From Heloderma charlesbogerti (taxonomy: Eukaryota > Chordata > Lepidosauria > Squamata > Helodermatidae): DNA of 64,000 nucleotides. How positions within the stretch are numbered: the stretch's first letter is position 1; each line of letters opens with the position of its first letter. The stretch spans positions 124,001-188,000 of the forward strand of contig JANEZZ010002763.1 of NCBI GenBank assembly GCA_026122225.1, in the 5' to 3' direction. A model generated the notes under the pieces. It was not told the DNA's origin. It saw only the letters and a list, made by a program, of their open reading frames with translations, and did no database searches. Below are positions 53,078 to 63,774 of this stretch, one piece after another. Both the position numbers and the translations under genes were made by a program.

Positions 53078-54325
53078 TTCACAGTGAAGGGATGTAAACT
53101 GTGGGGTCCCACCAGGATCTGTATTGGGACCAATGCTTTTAACACGTTCCTAAACCATCTGGAAATGGGAGTGAACAATGTGGTGGCCATGTTTGCTCAT
53201 GACACCAAATTATTTAGGGTGGTTAAAACAGAAGGGATTGCAAAGAGCTCCAAAAGGAACGCTTCAAACTTGTGCCTGCGTCTGCGCCTTGCATCTAAGA
53301 GTTCCGGTTGTCCTTCCCTCGCCTCCCCCTGTTTGCTATCACTCACAGGGATGTGTGAAGGGAGGGCCTCTCCATCCAGCTGTGCCTCTGAACGAGCATT
53401 AAGTGGCAAATGCATTTCAATGTAAGAAAGTGTAAAGTCATGCATGTTGGGCCAAAAATTCCAACTTCCTGTATATGCTGATGTGATCTGAGCTAGAGGT
53501 GACTGACCAAGAAAGAGATCTTGGTGCTGTGGTGGGCAGTTTGATGAAAATGTCAATGCAATGTGCAGCTGCTGTGAAAAAGGTGACTTCCATATTGGGT
53601 ATAATTAGGAAAGGAATAAAAAATAAAACTGCCAATATCATACTGTCCTTATAGAAATGTAAGGTGTGACGATACTTGGAATACTGTGTACAGTTCTGGT
53701 CACCACACGTCAAAACGGATATTGTAGAATTGGAAAAGGTGCAGAAAAGAGCAGCTAAAATGATCAAGGGGCCGGAGCAACTCCTCTATGAGGGAAGGTT
53801 ACAATGACTGGGACTGTTTAGCTTATAAAAAAGGCAAGTAAGGGGAGACATGATAGATGTGTAGAAAATTATGCATGGTGTGGAGAAAGTGGATAGGGAG
53901 ACATTTTTCTCCCTCTCTCATAATACCAGAATCCGGGGGTCATCCTACAAAGCTGATTGGTGGGAGATTCAGGACAGATAAAAATAAATCCTTCTTCACA
54001 TAGCACATAGTTAAACCATGGAATTTGCTACCACACGATCTAGAGATAGCCAGAAATTGGGCTGGCTTTAAAAGGGGATTAAATAAATTCATGTCTATCA
54101 ATGGCTACTAGTCCTGATGGCTAAATGCTACCTCCAGTATCAGAGGCAGTATGCCTCTGTACACCATTTGCTGGGGAACATGGGCAGGGGGGTGCTGTTC
54201 CACTCATGTCCTGTTTGGGGGGTTTCCCACAGGCAGCTGGTTGGCCACTGCATGAAAAGAGTGCTGGACGAGATGGACCCTTGGTCTGATTCATCATAGA
54301 TCTTCTTATGTTTTTAATGCTAGAT
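53078..54325 (+). mobile_element. CR1 LINE 3' part with foreign patch
   Basis: Begins at the RT motif (GSVLGPMLF) and runs to the CR1 tail (GGCTTTAAAAGGGGATTAAAT, GATCTTCTTATG). The RT reads FAHD at 53192-53203 instead of FADD, so the catalytic centre is broken. Numerous frame changes follow, although WQMHFNVRKCKVMHVG and KRCRKEQLK can still be read. The element is interrupted at 53269-53392 by an inverted piece of LTR 1. Confidence 0.85.
53269..53392 (-). repeat. Inverted 124-bp copy of part of solo LTR 1
   Basis: Reverse complement of 52335-52458 with one difference in 124 positions (GTGATAGC here, GTGTTAGC in the LTR). CR1 sequence continues directly on both sides. No LTR ends and no target duplication are present. 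Confidence 0.95.
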
Positions 54326-54380
54326 GTGCAATACATGATGCAACTATTAATTATTTGATTGATTGATCTATTAATTGATC

Positions 54381-54465
54381 AGCCCCTCAGCCATTGGTCA
54401 GGAATGCTGGGAGTTGTAGTCCAAACCTTCTAGAGGGCACCAGGTTGGGGAAGGCTGCTCTAGCC
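54381..54465. mobile_element. Half copy of hAT-like MITE
   Basis: GGAATGCTGGGAGTTGTAGT then GGGCACCAGGTTGGGGAAGG, the right half of the family at 39343. Confidence 0.7.
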
Positions 54466-54470
54466 TATGG

Positions 54471-54813
54471 AGGGAGCAATCCTATGTGGATAGATGGCCG
54501 CCTCCGAGCTTGGAGGTAACTGCCTATCCAATGCATGGCAGAAGGATCGCAGAGGTGATCCTCTCCTCTGCACTCCAGCTGCCCTGCATTTGCAGCTAAA
54601 CAGCCAATTTCCACTGTCTTCCACGCCCCGCCCTGCCTCTGGGAAAGCCCCCTTTCCCCCTGCTCCACACTGCTCTTACAAGCGCAGAGCATGGGGACGT
54701 TCCATGCCGCCTATGAGGCAGCAGGGGAGGGGGTGGGGAGGCAGTTCTCCAGAAACCAACCAATCCTATAGCCATCCAGCCGCTGTCTAGCGGCCATAGG
54801 ATTGTGCCCTAAA
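54471..54813. mobile_element. MITE related to the multi-hairpin element
   Basis: AGGGAGCAATCCTATGTGG on the left and CCATAGGATTGTGCCCTAAA on the right are inverted. GGCCGCCTCCGAGCTTGGAGG matches the terminal hairpin of 51130-51574. Confidence 0.68.
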
Positions 54814-54950
54814 GCTCTCAGTCTGAATGCACAATTTCTGAATTGCATTGGGAACTCTAAAGAGAAGTCCCATTTCCAAGGTTTCCTTCCAAATTCTGTT
54901 TAACCAAATTGTGGTGGCTCCGGGGTCTCTAAAAATGGCTCGGCCTCCAT

Positions 54951-55483
54951 TGTCAGATGGAAACTGAGCCGATAGAACCCCAGAGCAGTTCTGATTCTGA
55001 GGAGAATCAGCAATCCGTGCGAGAGCAGCTAGTTCATCCCTCACAGGCACAGCAGCTGGCAGAGATTCCTCCTGCCGGCATTCCTGAGATAGTGACCCGG
55101 GCAGTGAGAGAGTGCGGGAGGGATGCTTGCTAGATGCTCGACGCAGACTCAGGGAGCGACGAGCTATGGAGGGCGTGGAAAGGAGGCGTAGCGCCCGTTT
55201 GGCGTGCAAGCAACGGCCACCTCCCGTGGACCCAAGGGAAAGAGGGAGGATCTCTCCCTAGCCCATAAGTTCAGGGTCTTCAAGTGATTCTCCTTCAAAC
55301 GGGGATCAACTGCCTACCCGGAGCATAGGCTACTCTGCTGTACATTGCTTAGTCGCTGGTGATTAGCATCTGAAAGAGTCATTAAGTTGTAAAAGGATTA
55401 AAGCCTTGAAAAGAATCCTTTCGTCTATGTCTTGAGTTGGCTAATGGTAGGGTCTGCAAGAGGCCGCTAGGGCACTCCTGACA
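54951..55483 (+). mobile_element. Solo LTR 2 with perfect 5-bp TSD
   Basis: Starts TGTCAGATGG and ends ACTCCTGACA, flanked by TCCAT at 54946-54950 and 55484-55488. It shares GTTCTGATTCTGAGGA-type 5' sequence and AGGATTAAAGCCTTG near the 3' end with LTR 1, but is clearly diverged from it. No internal retroelement region is attached. Confidence 0.88.
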
Positions 55484-55488
55484 TCCAT

Positions 55489-56479
55489 TTGGTCTCCCCA
55501 TCATCACCCATAAAAAAGCCTTTCTTTCTGAAGGCTGTGGACAATGTGGTGCATCCTGTTGTCAACAAGGCCAGTGAGATTTACATCCCATTTTTGAATT
55601 CATAACTAAAAGTGGAGAAACCTGAGGGTAGCCCATGCCAACAGCAGTGTTCTAGCTATTGGCAACCAACGAGGAAGTGAAGTCCGTTGGGTTCCCCTCC
55701 CTCTGAGGTCAGGAAATTATACCCACTCCTGTTATTTATTTCCCATTCCTAAATCTATCCACTTCCACCCTGTGCAGCTCACCATTGTCACTGGCAACCA
55801 AACATCCCTGGTCGCATAGCCTTTCAAAACTCTTGTTCAGCCATTTCCATAGCATTACTTTCCCCTCCTTACTGGGAAATGCTAATTAGTGATGCTGCCA
55901 AATTTTGTTATTAGCTCGTTGGTCAAAACTTGTCCATTAGTAATGTTCATCTTTGCAGCAAGCCTGGATCGATGTATTACAAATTCACTCTTAAGTTTGG
56001 AACTGATTGCGAGCTTCGGAGCATACACTGACAGTAGCGTAGTGGCAAATTCAGAAGTGCAGGGTCCCTTCGTGACAGTCACAGCCACGCCCCCTCACAG
56101 CCATGCCCCCTTCTAAGATTGTGAAACCTTGTAAGATATGCAGCCTTCAACTGGGATCCAAAAACAGTGCAGCTGAGAATAAGGCCGGGGCATTTCAATT
56201 GGACGGGTGAGAAAAAATGCAGGGGTGTTAAAATCCTTTTCACTCACTCACTCACAAACATTTTACGTTTTCAAAATATGATACTCTGCAGAAGCTTCAC
56301 CCTCTCAACTCAGCCCGCATGGACAGATCCTTTCTCATTTAAACAGCCCCCTTGCACACTCCCTTACCGCCCCACATTACCCATTAGCCTTCCCTAAGCT
56401 CCTTCATTATATCTCCCAACTCCCCCTCCAACAGAAACGTCCACACACCCAGCTGGATTGAACTACACACACACACACA
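55489..56479. other. No gene; repeat fragment
   Basis: GTAGCGTAGTGGCAAATTC at about 56034 resembles GGTGTAGTGGTAAATTTGG at 56481, so part of this stretch belongs to the next repeat's family. A CA run lies near 56465. Confidence 0.45.
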
Positions 56480-56900
56480 CGGTGGTGTAGTGGTAAATTT
56501 GGAAATGCAGGAGCTCACTGTGACAGTCTCCAAGGGCAGTCCAAAAATTTCAGGCAGCTGTGTCAATCCATATCAACAGACCAGTTCTAGGAGTTTCCAT
56601 CTCCACCGGGAGCAGGTCTTTGGTAAAGCGAAGAGGTCTTAATTGCCCATTCCAGACCAAGTCATCCCAAATACTTTGCATTCCAACATGGAACAATATA
56701 TTGTTGCTTGGAAAATTCATTCCCCCCACAGCTGCAGTGAGGATGACAGCTAAGCTCAGAGGGAACAGGGCATTCTGAGGGGGGTGGCAGATGACATCAG
56801 AGTCCCTGCTAATGAAAAAGTGCCGGGGCTGCGTCCCTGCGAACCCTGCCTCCACTACATCACTGTACACAGTAAAGTAGTACACAGACACCCCCCAAAA
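56480..56900 (-). repeat. Dispersed repeat, reverse copy of 34000-34300 type
   Basis: On the minus strand: AATGCAAAGTATTTGGGATG, CTGGAATGGGCAATTAAG, GACCTGCTCCCGGTGGAG and AGAACTGGTCTGTTGATATG, in the same order as 34140-34270. Confidence 0.6.
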
Positions 56901-57129
56901 TTTTCAGTCATCCTACTACGTAGACCTCCCAAAACCTTACTTGAAATGGTCTCATTTGCTGCTTCTCTTGTTGTTGCTGCCACGGCAGCAATTCTGCCTC
57001 TGAAAAGGAGGAGGATCCTCCATAGGATCCTATGTGGATCCATCTTTATATCAGTGACTGATGATGCCAAGCAAACATTACATGACATCGTCACGCAGGC
57101 AGGCCAGTTAATGATCAGGTTAAATTTAA

Positions 57130-57721
57130 ACAAGTTGATTAATGATGCCACAATGTCTCTTTAATAAAGGTTTGCCTAACTCAGCTAATTGTTGGAGGTG
57201 CAATACAGTTAATGCTTCTTTTATTCATATGTTTTGGAAATGCACAATAGTTGCCTCCTTTTGGAAGGAAGTTATCATATGGATAAACTTTGTATTGGAA
57301 AGCTCTTTAATATTTACTGATGTGCATGTTCTCTTAAATTATTTACCTGCTTCTTGGAATGTAACACATGGTCAGCGTAAATGGATTTTTCGCACCCTCT
57401 TGACTGCTAAAAGACTGATACTACAATACTGAAAGAAAAAGAACTCATCGCCTATAATGCAATGGATTGAAGATCTAACAACAATAGCAACATTTCAAAG
57501 AGTGGTGTATAGGCGCCAATCGCAAATGGACTTATATCTATATATTTGGTCTGGTTTTACTGAAGTTTATATGTAACCTATTCCTTTTTCCTTTTTTAGG
57601 CTGTTGTATTATTTGAAACTCAAGCCTTTAAAACATGTAGTTACACTTACGATTTCTCCCCCATTTTTGTTTGCTTGTTTTGTTTTGTTGAAACTCAGCA
57701 TACAAAACTGATTAAAAAATA
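57130..57721 (+). pseudogene. L1 LINE 3' fragment, ORF2 C-terminus
   Basis: A 96-residue frame (57142-57432) contains ANCWRC, FIHMFWKC and FWKEVIIWI, which match the cysteine-containing C-terminal region of L1 ORF2. After a stop, further L1-like residues (SPIMQWIEDL) can be read. The end is AT-rich (GATTAAAAAATAAGG). The RT and endonuclease are absent. This is the only L1 piece I recognise here. Confidence 0.78.
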
Positions 57722-58384
57722 AGGTCACATGAAAACAGCCAATCAGAAAAGGGCAACATAATGTGATGATTCATGCCATCATGCCACACAACGCGATTCC
57801 ACACTACAACTCCCAGGATGCAGCTCAACATTGCGCATGCCCAAAGCCTCCTATACATAGAATGAGATTTCATATGAAAGGAGAACTCTTGTCCAAGCTC
57901 GCATGGACAAATTAATTACATTCTGAGTAAATAACAAATTAACTTGGTGCAAGTTTGCTCATCACTAACATTAATATTCCCAATCTTCATCTTTATCTTT
58001 TCTAGTTAGGTCTATTATAACTGGCATACTGAGACATGTACCAAGTGGGTATACTAACCAAGCTGTTTTTCTCTTCTAGAACAAATGTGCAAAAATCTGT
58101 GAAAAGAAAAGTCTATGTTTGGGGGCTTTTAATGAGTGTTTGAGCTAATTTCTCCATTTTAGAAATACTACAGGCAATGGAGATTCTACAGATAATCTGA
58201 GACAGCGTACAGATAATTGTCCAGAGGCTTGGAGATCGCATTATAGAGCACTCATTGCCTATGGGGCAAACATACATTTCTTCTGTCCCGCCATGGTTTC
58301 TGCTCATACTAGTTTTGAGGGTTTTCATAGCATCCCAAGCAACACCAAGAAACCCACGCAGGAAGGCAACCTGTGGCTTTTCAT
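57722..58384. other. No gene recognised
   Basis: Unassigned sequence. Confidence 0.4.
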
Positions 58385-58495
58385 TTGTTATTGGACTCCA
58401 GCTCCTATCAGCCCCAGCTAGCATGGGCAATGGTAAAGGATGATGGGAGCCGGGGTCAAACAACATCTGGAAGATTACAGGCTACCCTCCCCTGC
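58385..58495. mobile_element. hAT-like palindromic MITE, decayed
   Basis: GGACTCCAGCTCCTATCAGC, AGCATGGGCAATGG and GATGATGGGAGCCGG follow the family order seen at 43401. Confidence 0.6.
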
Positions 58496-59486
58496 TTTTA
58501 AAGTTCCCTTGGAAATGAAATTGACTGGACCAGTACAATTTGGTTTAGTTAATTTGATTACTCCATTGATTTGCATGGGTTTAGGGGAAGTGGGTGTAAT
58601 TAGGAAATTGGGCAGTGGAACAGACAGACGTCCTCACACACACATCTAAGTTCTTCCTTTTCTTTTCCTCCATGATGTTTGTAGAATTCTCAAGCTACAA
58701 ATCCTGGATCAAGGCCAGTGCCACGAGGAGTGCATAGAGGGGGATTTGTTCCAATTGCTCTACGCAGACATGGTTGTCTCTACACAGCATAGCATTGAGA
58801 GCTTTCTTCTTACTAGGTTTGATGGGATAATGCTACAGCTTGGTTTAATAGCAGTGCATTCACAAAATGAGTTAGCCAAAAGCCTCCGGCTCTAATTCAG
58901 ATCAAAGATTCTTGCCAGTAGCACTGCTGTGTCTTGTTTTGTTTTGTGGCTTACAGTGAAAAAAAGGGAGTAATTCCTAAGATTCTAGAACAATGCTGCA
59001 TATGAAGCAGCTAATGCAAACAAACAATTTACCAAAACAGAGACATCTTTCGTCCTCCAAGTGTCTCTGGGTGAGGGTTTGCACAGGAGCCAGCAAACCT
59101 AGCTCCAAGGCTCATCCCCTAAAGATCTTTATTCCCTTTTGCTTGGTTCAGCCAGGCAGTGACTGTGCTTTGTGGCTTAGACAGCAAGCCCTCCCTGTTT
59201 TGGTCATCAGATTTCATCCGTGTCCTCAAAAATGCAAAGGAAAAGAATGGGGGGTGGGGAGAGGGATGCAGCCACAATCAATGTTCCCCTAAATATTTTT
59301 GATTTCCTAACAATTGCTGTAATTTCTCTAAATATGACCATATGCCTGCAGACCACACAAATATGTTCTCTTTTACACACACACACACTGTAGTAATGCC
59401 CTGTCTGCAGTCTTATTAAATCCATCATTGAAACCTCTGAAACTTACTAAAAATGACAGTTAAGGGTTGGGTGACAAACAGCAATT
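58496..59486. other. No gene recognised
   Basis: Contains a CA run near 59377. An ORF at 58993-59292 shows nothing known. Confidence 0.4.
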
Positions 59487-60024
59487 GCACATAGGAAGCT
59501 GACTTAGACTGAGCCAGACCGTTGGGACATTAGTTCAAGGCTGTCTACACTGCCTCTGCAGGGTTTCAGGCAGGAGTCTTCTTTCCCGGTCCTACCTGGA
59601 GACACTGGGGATCGAACCTTCTGCACGTAAAGCAGGGGTGTTGAACCTGTTCAGCACGAGGGCCAAATTGGTTTCAGAGAAGCTCTCGGGGGCCGCATTC
59701 CAGTGGTGGGCAGGCCTGAAGGCAAAAGGAGGTGGGGCCAAAATACCATCTATTTTAGCTTAAAGCTCTTCCTGCCAGTACCTAAGTCTTGGGGGAAGCA
59801 TTGCAACCTTTTAGAAGGGGGGGGGATTGCACAAAAACCAGGAAACCACCAAATGATCAGTGGTTGGGAGAAAGGAGGTTGGGCCAGGGGAAGGGTGGCC
59901 ATCTGAGGAACTGGAGGGCTGGATTGGGCCAGATTTGCCCCATGGTGGGCCAGATTTGCCCCAGGAGAGTGAGATTCAACACCCCTGCTGTAAAGCATGT
60001 GCTCTACCACTGAGCTTTGGCCTT
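59487..60024 (-). mobile_element. tRNA-derived SINE split by a hAT MITE
   Basis: The left part has CACATAGGAAGCTGACTTAG and CTACCTGGAGACACTGGGG. The right part has TGTGCTCTACCACTGAGC (reversed A box). The two are separated by 59633-59987. Removing that insert restores the usual SINE order. Confidence 0.85.
59633..59987. mobile_element. hAT-Charlie-like MITE (355 bp)
   Basis: Starts CAGGGGTGTTGAA and ends TTCAACACCCCTG, perfect 13-bp inverted ends. Flanks ACGTAAAG and CTGTAAAG agree at 6 of 8 positions. The last 60 bp repeat GGGCCAGATTTGCCCCA. It inserted into an existing SINE. No transposase. Confidence 0.87.
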
Positions 60025-60219
60025 ACCAACAGTCCTACGATTACTTTCTAGAAGAGAAAGTGATGGATTCAAGGCAGCCTGAGAGGGTTACCCCACACTA
60101 TTAAAAAAAGAAGTATATCCTGCCATTCTTGTCCGAAGACAACCCATGGCAGCTCCCAGTCAGTATGCTCAAACATCAACTACTCCATAAAAATGACAAA
60201 AATTAATCCAACAAAAACA

Positions 60220-60570
60220 TAGCATGCTTCAGGATGGGGCTTTTATTGTGCAATTGCACCATCTCATTCACGTGATTTTATGGGGGGTCCAGATGTCATC
60301 ATCTTCTTTTTATAACCATCCCATGTTTTCCCATTGCATCTTCCATCCTTTTTTTTCCCCATAAAAGAATCCATTCAGGAGGAAAAGACAGAATAGCTGC
60401 ACATTGCCTTCTGATTGTTAGCACCAGAAGTAACTTGCCCAAGAACCTAAGCGCAAGGCAGAGGTAGGTTCTCAGCAGCAAAACAAAAAACCACTCTTTT
60501 GAACCCAGCTAAAGATGGTGCTGGGGGCAGCACTTTGCTTTGCAGCCTGGCAGTCTTCCAGTGTTAAAAA
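60220..60570 (-). repeat. Chimeric dispersed repeat
   Basis: The left part resembles 34410-34590 (GTTTTCCCATTGCATCTTCC, GAATAGCTGCACATTG). The right part is the reverse of 37345-37480 (GCACTTTGCTTTGCAGCC, CCACTCTTTTGAACCCAGC). Confidence 0.5.
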
Positions 60571-61183
60571 AGATCTTAAGAAATAAACTTAAAATGAGGA
60601 GGGGCTGGGAGCCTGGTGGGTAGGGATGGTGGAGAAATCTGCTGCGGACCCCAAATTCCCAAGAATCCGACCTGTGAAGTCTGCAATGGAGCGTCCCCCC
60701 TTACCTGTGAGTCCTTTGGGCTTCACGTAGGGCATCTTTCCAGCTTTAAAAATGGTAAGGTATGCTAATGGCAACTGCCATTAGCCTCCCGTGGGAAAAT
60801 TACAGCCATAATTTGCATATTTTTTGCCATTTGTGGCCATTCAGCACTTCCTTCTATGTAAATTACAGCCGTTAATTGTTCCTGCGTAAATTGCAGCCGT
60901 AAGCCCATCCCTACTGGTGGGCACCTAAAGACGTGTCTGTTGGCAGTTTGATGCCCATGGGTACTATACTGGAGACCCCCAGCCCTAGTTTTTCTTCCTG
61001 CATGTTTAAGCACCTCAGCAATTAGTAGTAGCGTTACCATAAATACCATGGATGTGGCTCATGTCCCAGCATGAGCAGCAATGGTTGCTTCCACACTAGA
61101 CTTTCTCTCTGCGATTGCCATCCTTGGTTCACATATTCAGATGATGTAGTCATCAGATCGCTGCTGTCCAGTGTTTTCTCTAA
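60571..61183. other. No gene recognised
   Basis: Unassigned sequence with short open frames on the minus strand. Confidence 0.4.
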
Positions 61184-61191
61184 TAAAATGC

Positions 61192-61563
61192 AGGGATGTG
61201 CGAAGCAGCAAAATCCGAGCTTGTTGAGATTCTTTGACTTCTACCTCAAAGCCTCTTCTGACTCATGTCCAAATGCACAAATCAATTGTGCAATGTTTAA
61301 AAATGTACACATTTTCCTGCCATTGATTAAAGTGTATTTGTGCACATTTTTCAAAAGTACGCAATTTTTCATGTACAATTTTCAAAAGTACACATTTTTC
61401 TAACACTTTTTTTGGGGGGGGGTCCATGAATTGCATTGCAAGTTCAGAAATGTACGGTGTTCAGCTGCAGATTCCCTTTGGGTCTGCTTTTGGTTGCGGA
61501 AGGTGCAGACTGGGTACATTCTGGTCAAACCCAAACTGAAATGCGTTTTTCATACATCCCTAA
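61192..61563. mobile_element. AGGGATGT-family MITE (372 bp)
   Basis: Starts AGGGATGTGCGAAG and ends CATACATCCCTAA. Flanks TAAAATGC (61184-61191) and TCAAATGC (61564-61571) agree at 7 of 8 positions. The interior repeats AAAAGTACACATTTTTC-like units. Confidence 0.75.
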
Positions 61564-61641
61564 TCAAATGCCATTGCAGCAGACTTTTGGTCATTCTACA
61601 TCCATTCTCCTATTCGGGGCCAGCTCAAGGCTTGAGGGGCC

Positions 61642-62225
61642 TGTAACATATGCTTGTTATATTAATGTATGTGCTTGCATTGTTAATTGTAACCCAGTCA
61701 AGTTAGGGGTTGAAGAACGCTTGAGAGTGAATGAAAGGTGGGAGGGGCGCACACGCACACATGTGTGCGTGTGTGTGTGGATTCTGAGGTTATAAAAGGA
61801 GAGAGCTGACAGTTAGTCCGAGTGGGCCTTAGGGATTGAAGAAGCTACATCTAGCGAGTGGGGTTTGGGGAATAGGATTTAGAAGGGGTTGAGTAGGTAG
61901 CACAGATTGATTAGTAATAATATATAACTCTTCTTGTATTAAATAACATTGTATTTGTTTGTTTTTAATAAAAAGCCTATGTGTTGTTTGGCTTATTGAG
62001 CTACCATTAGAAAACCTATTTCTTTGTTACTTCTCCTGTATCGGGAAGAGGGAACCAGTTGGGCATACCGGGTATCTCTTTAACCCAGAGAGTAAAAGGG
62101 GCTGAAGCTTGGGGTGTCAGTGAGGACAACTGACCAAACTAGAGGCAGATGTCCTGAGGGGGGTTCTTTTTCAGTTTTCACAGGTGGAAGCTGAAGAAGG
62201 TTTAACCCCAGGCAGGGACATCACA
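61642..62225 (+). mobile_element. ERV-type solo LTR with 4-bp TSD
   Basis: Starts TGTAACATATGC and ends GGACATCACA (TG...CA), flanked by GGCC at 61638-61641 and 62226-62229. It has a TATA box (TATAAAAGG at 61791) and AATAAA at 61967, in U3-R-U5 order. The 4-bp duplication fits class I (gamma-like) ERV integration. Joining the flanks gives GAGGGGCCCTTGGCATA, a phrase typical of a common repeat, so the empty site is plausible. No viral genes are attached. Confidence 0.8.
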
Positions 62226-62229
62226 GGCC

Positions 62230-63083
62230 CTTGGCATAATGCCTTCTGTGGGCTTCCTCTTGTGTCCTCCCCAGTGGCAGCACAACTATGAGCCCCCATT
62301 TTAAATTCCCATAATGCCCCACAGCAATGCTACATCAGCTTCTCCAGGGGATTATGGGAAGGTTAAAATGGCGGCCCATAGTTCCCTGCCTCCATGGGTA
62401 GTGGGGCCCCAGCAGGCCACATGCCCACGCCAGCCCTGCTCATATTCCCATCCCTCATCACGGCATCATGGCCTTAGCCTGGCACCAGAACACTGGCTCT
62501 CCATTCCTCTCCTCATCCTTAAGTGCTGCAGTCTAGCCATCCAATCCCACTTTGAAACTTACTAGAATTCTTGGCTCCAGCCCCCACATCCTGTTTCCAT
62601 TGGGGAAAACTTTTCATCTGAAACATTTCCAGCCAGCTGTATCTGCAAAGAAGATGGAACCTTTATTAGCCACTAGGAAACATCTAGCAATTTAAGAACA
62701 GGCTGGTGCAGATCTGTACAAAACACACGCGCGCGCGCACATGCGATGCTCCAAATTGGCTCCACCAAACAAGGGAACGTTGTGGTCTCTGCTCGTCTCA
62801 GTGCTCTACCTTGAGTGTTGTCATGTGCTTCGGACTGCATCCCTCCCTCTCTTTATGATGTGGTTTCAGCCATGACAAGCTATTTTATGCTGGTTTAGTG
62901 GGGGTGGGTGAGCGTGAGTGAGTGAATGGGAGGAGCAGAAGCTGGCACAGCAGAAAGACCAAATAAGCAGGGTACATAAACGATTCACCGAGTGTATTTC
63001 AGGCCATAGCCAACTATTTCCAGAATTTCAAGGGAGAACAACTTAAGGCTAATTTTCTTTTCTTGTACTTCAGAGCAACATCC
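62230..63083. other. No gene recognised
   Basis: Contains CACGCGCGCGC near 62725 and an ORF at 62314-62565 with no known features. Confidence 0.4.
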
Positions 63084-63096
63084 AATTAAAGAGGAG

Positions 63097-63391
63097 GAAA
63101 GGTTCCTCCTGTGCAAGCACCAAGTCATTGCTGACCCCTAGAGGGACGCCGCTTGCGCTGGCGTTTTCGTGGCAAGCTGTAGCAGGGTGGTTTGCCATTG
63201 CCTTCCCCAGTCGTGACTACCTTTCCCCCCAGCAAGCTGGGTACTCATTTTACCGACCTCGGAAGGTTGGAGGGCTGAGTTGACCTGAGCCGGCTACCCG
63301 GGACCCAGCTTCTGCTGGGATCGAACTCAGGCCGTGGGGAGAGTTTCGGTTGCAATACTGCCGCCCACCACTCTGCGCCACACGAGGCTCT
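63097..63391 (-). mobile_element. tRNA-derived SINE with 13-bp TSD
   Basis: On the minus strand the head reads GTGTGGCGCAGAGTGGTGG (A box) and CTGAGTTCGATCCC (B box). The body has GTAGCCGGCTCAGGTC, GGTCGGTAAAATGAGTACCC and GGCAATGGCAAACCACC. It is flanked by AATTAAAGAGGAG at 63084-63096 and 63392-63404, perfect. It is a separate SINE family from those at 16302 and 28617. Confidence 0.92.
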
Positions 63392-63774
63392 AATTAAAGA
63401 GGAGACAAGGGAGAAAAGCAACATGGGATAATATACATGCTACAGGACACGGTGTCATCGCTTTGAAGTAATCATAATGTGAAGTGTATACTCATTTGGC
63501 TCTCTTGATGGTTTTGGAGCAGGGAGACCCGAGTTCGAATCCTCCACTCTGCCCCAAAGCTTTCTGGGTTGTTTTCAGCAAAGGCGCTTCCAGATGAAGG
63601 CTTTTCTTGTGCAAGCACTCTGCCTCTTACAGGCGGCCCAGACAACATTGTCTTCCACTTGTAATCCTCTCCAAACATGGGGAGGAGAGGACCAGAAAAG
63701 TCTGTTGCACAAGCAGAAGTTCATGCACACAGTGTTGGATGTACCTAAAGAGCAAACCTGGATTGGAAGTGAAG

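Noticed and set aside
54787..55209. 140-residue minus-strand ORF as a gene
   Set aside because: It lies mostly antisense within solo LTR 2, with no domain and no start context.
52245..55483. The two LTRs as the ends of one provirus
   Set aside because: They share orientation, but each has its own perfect 5-bp duplication, they are strongly diverged, and the sequence between them is CR1 and MITE material.
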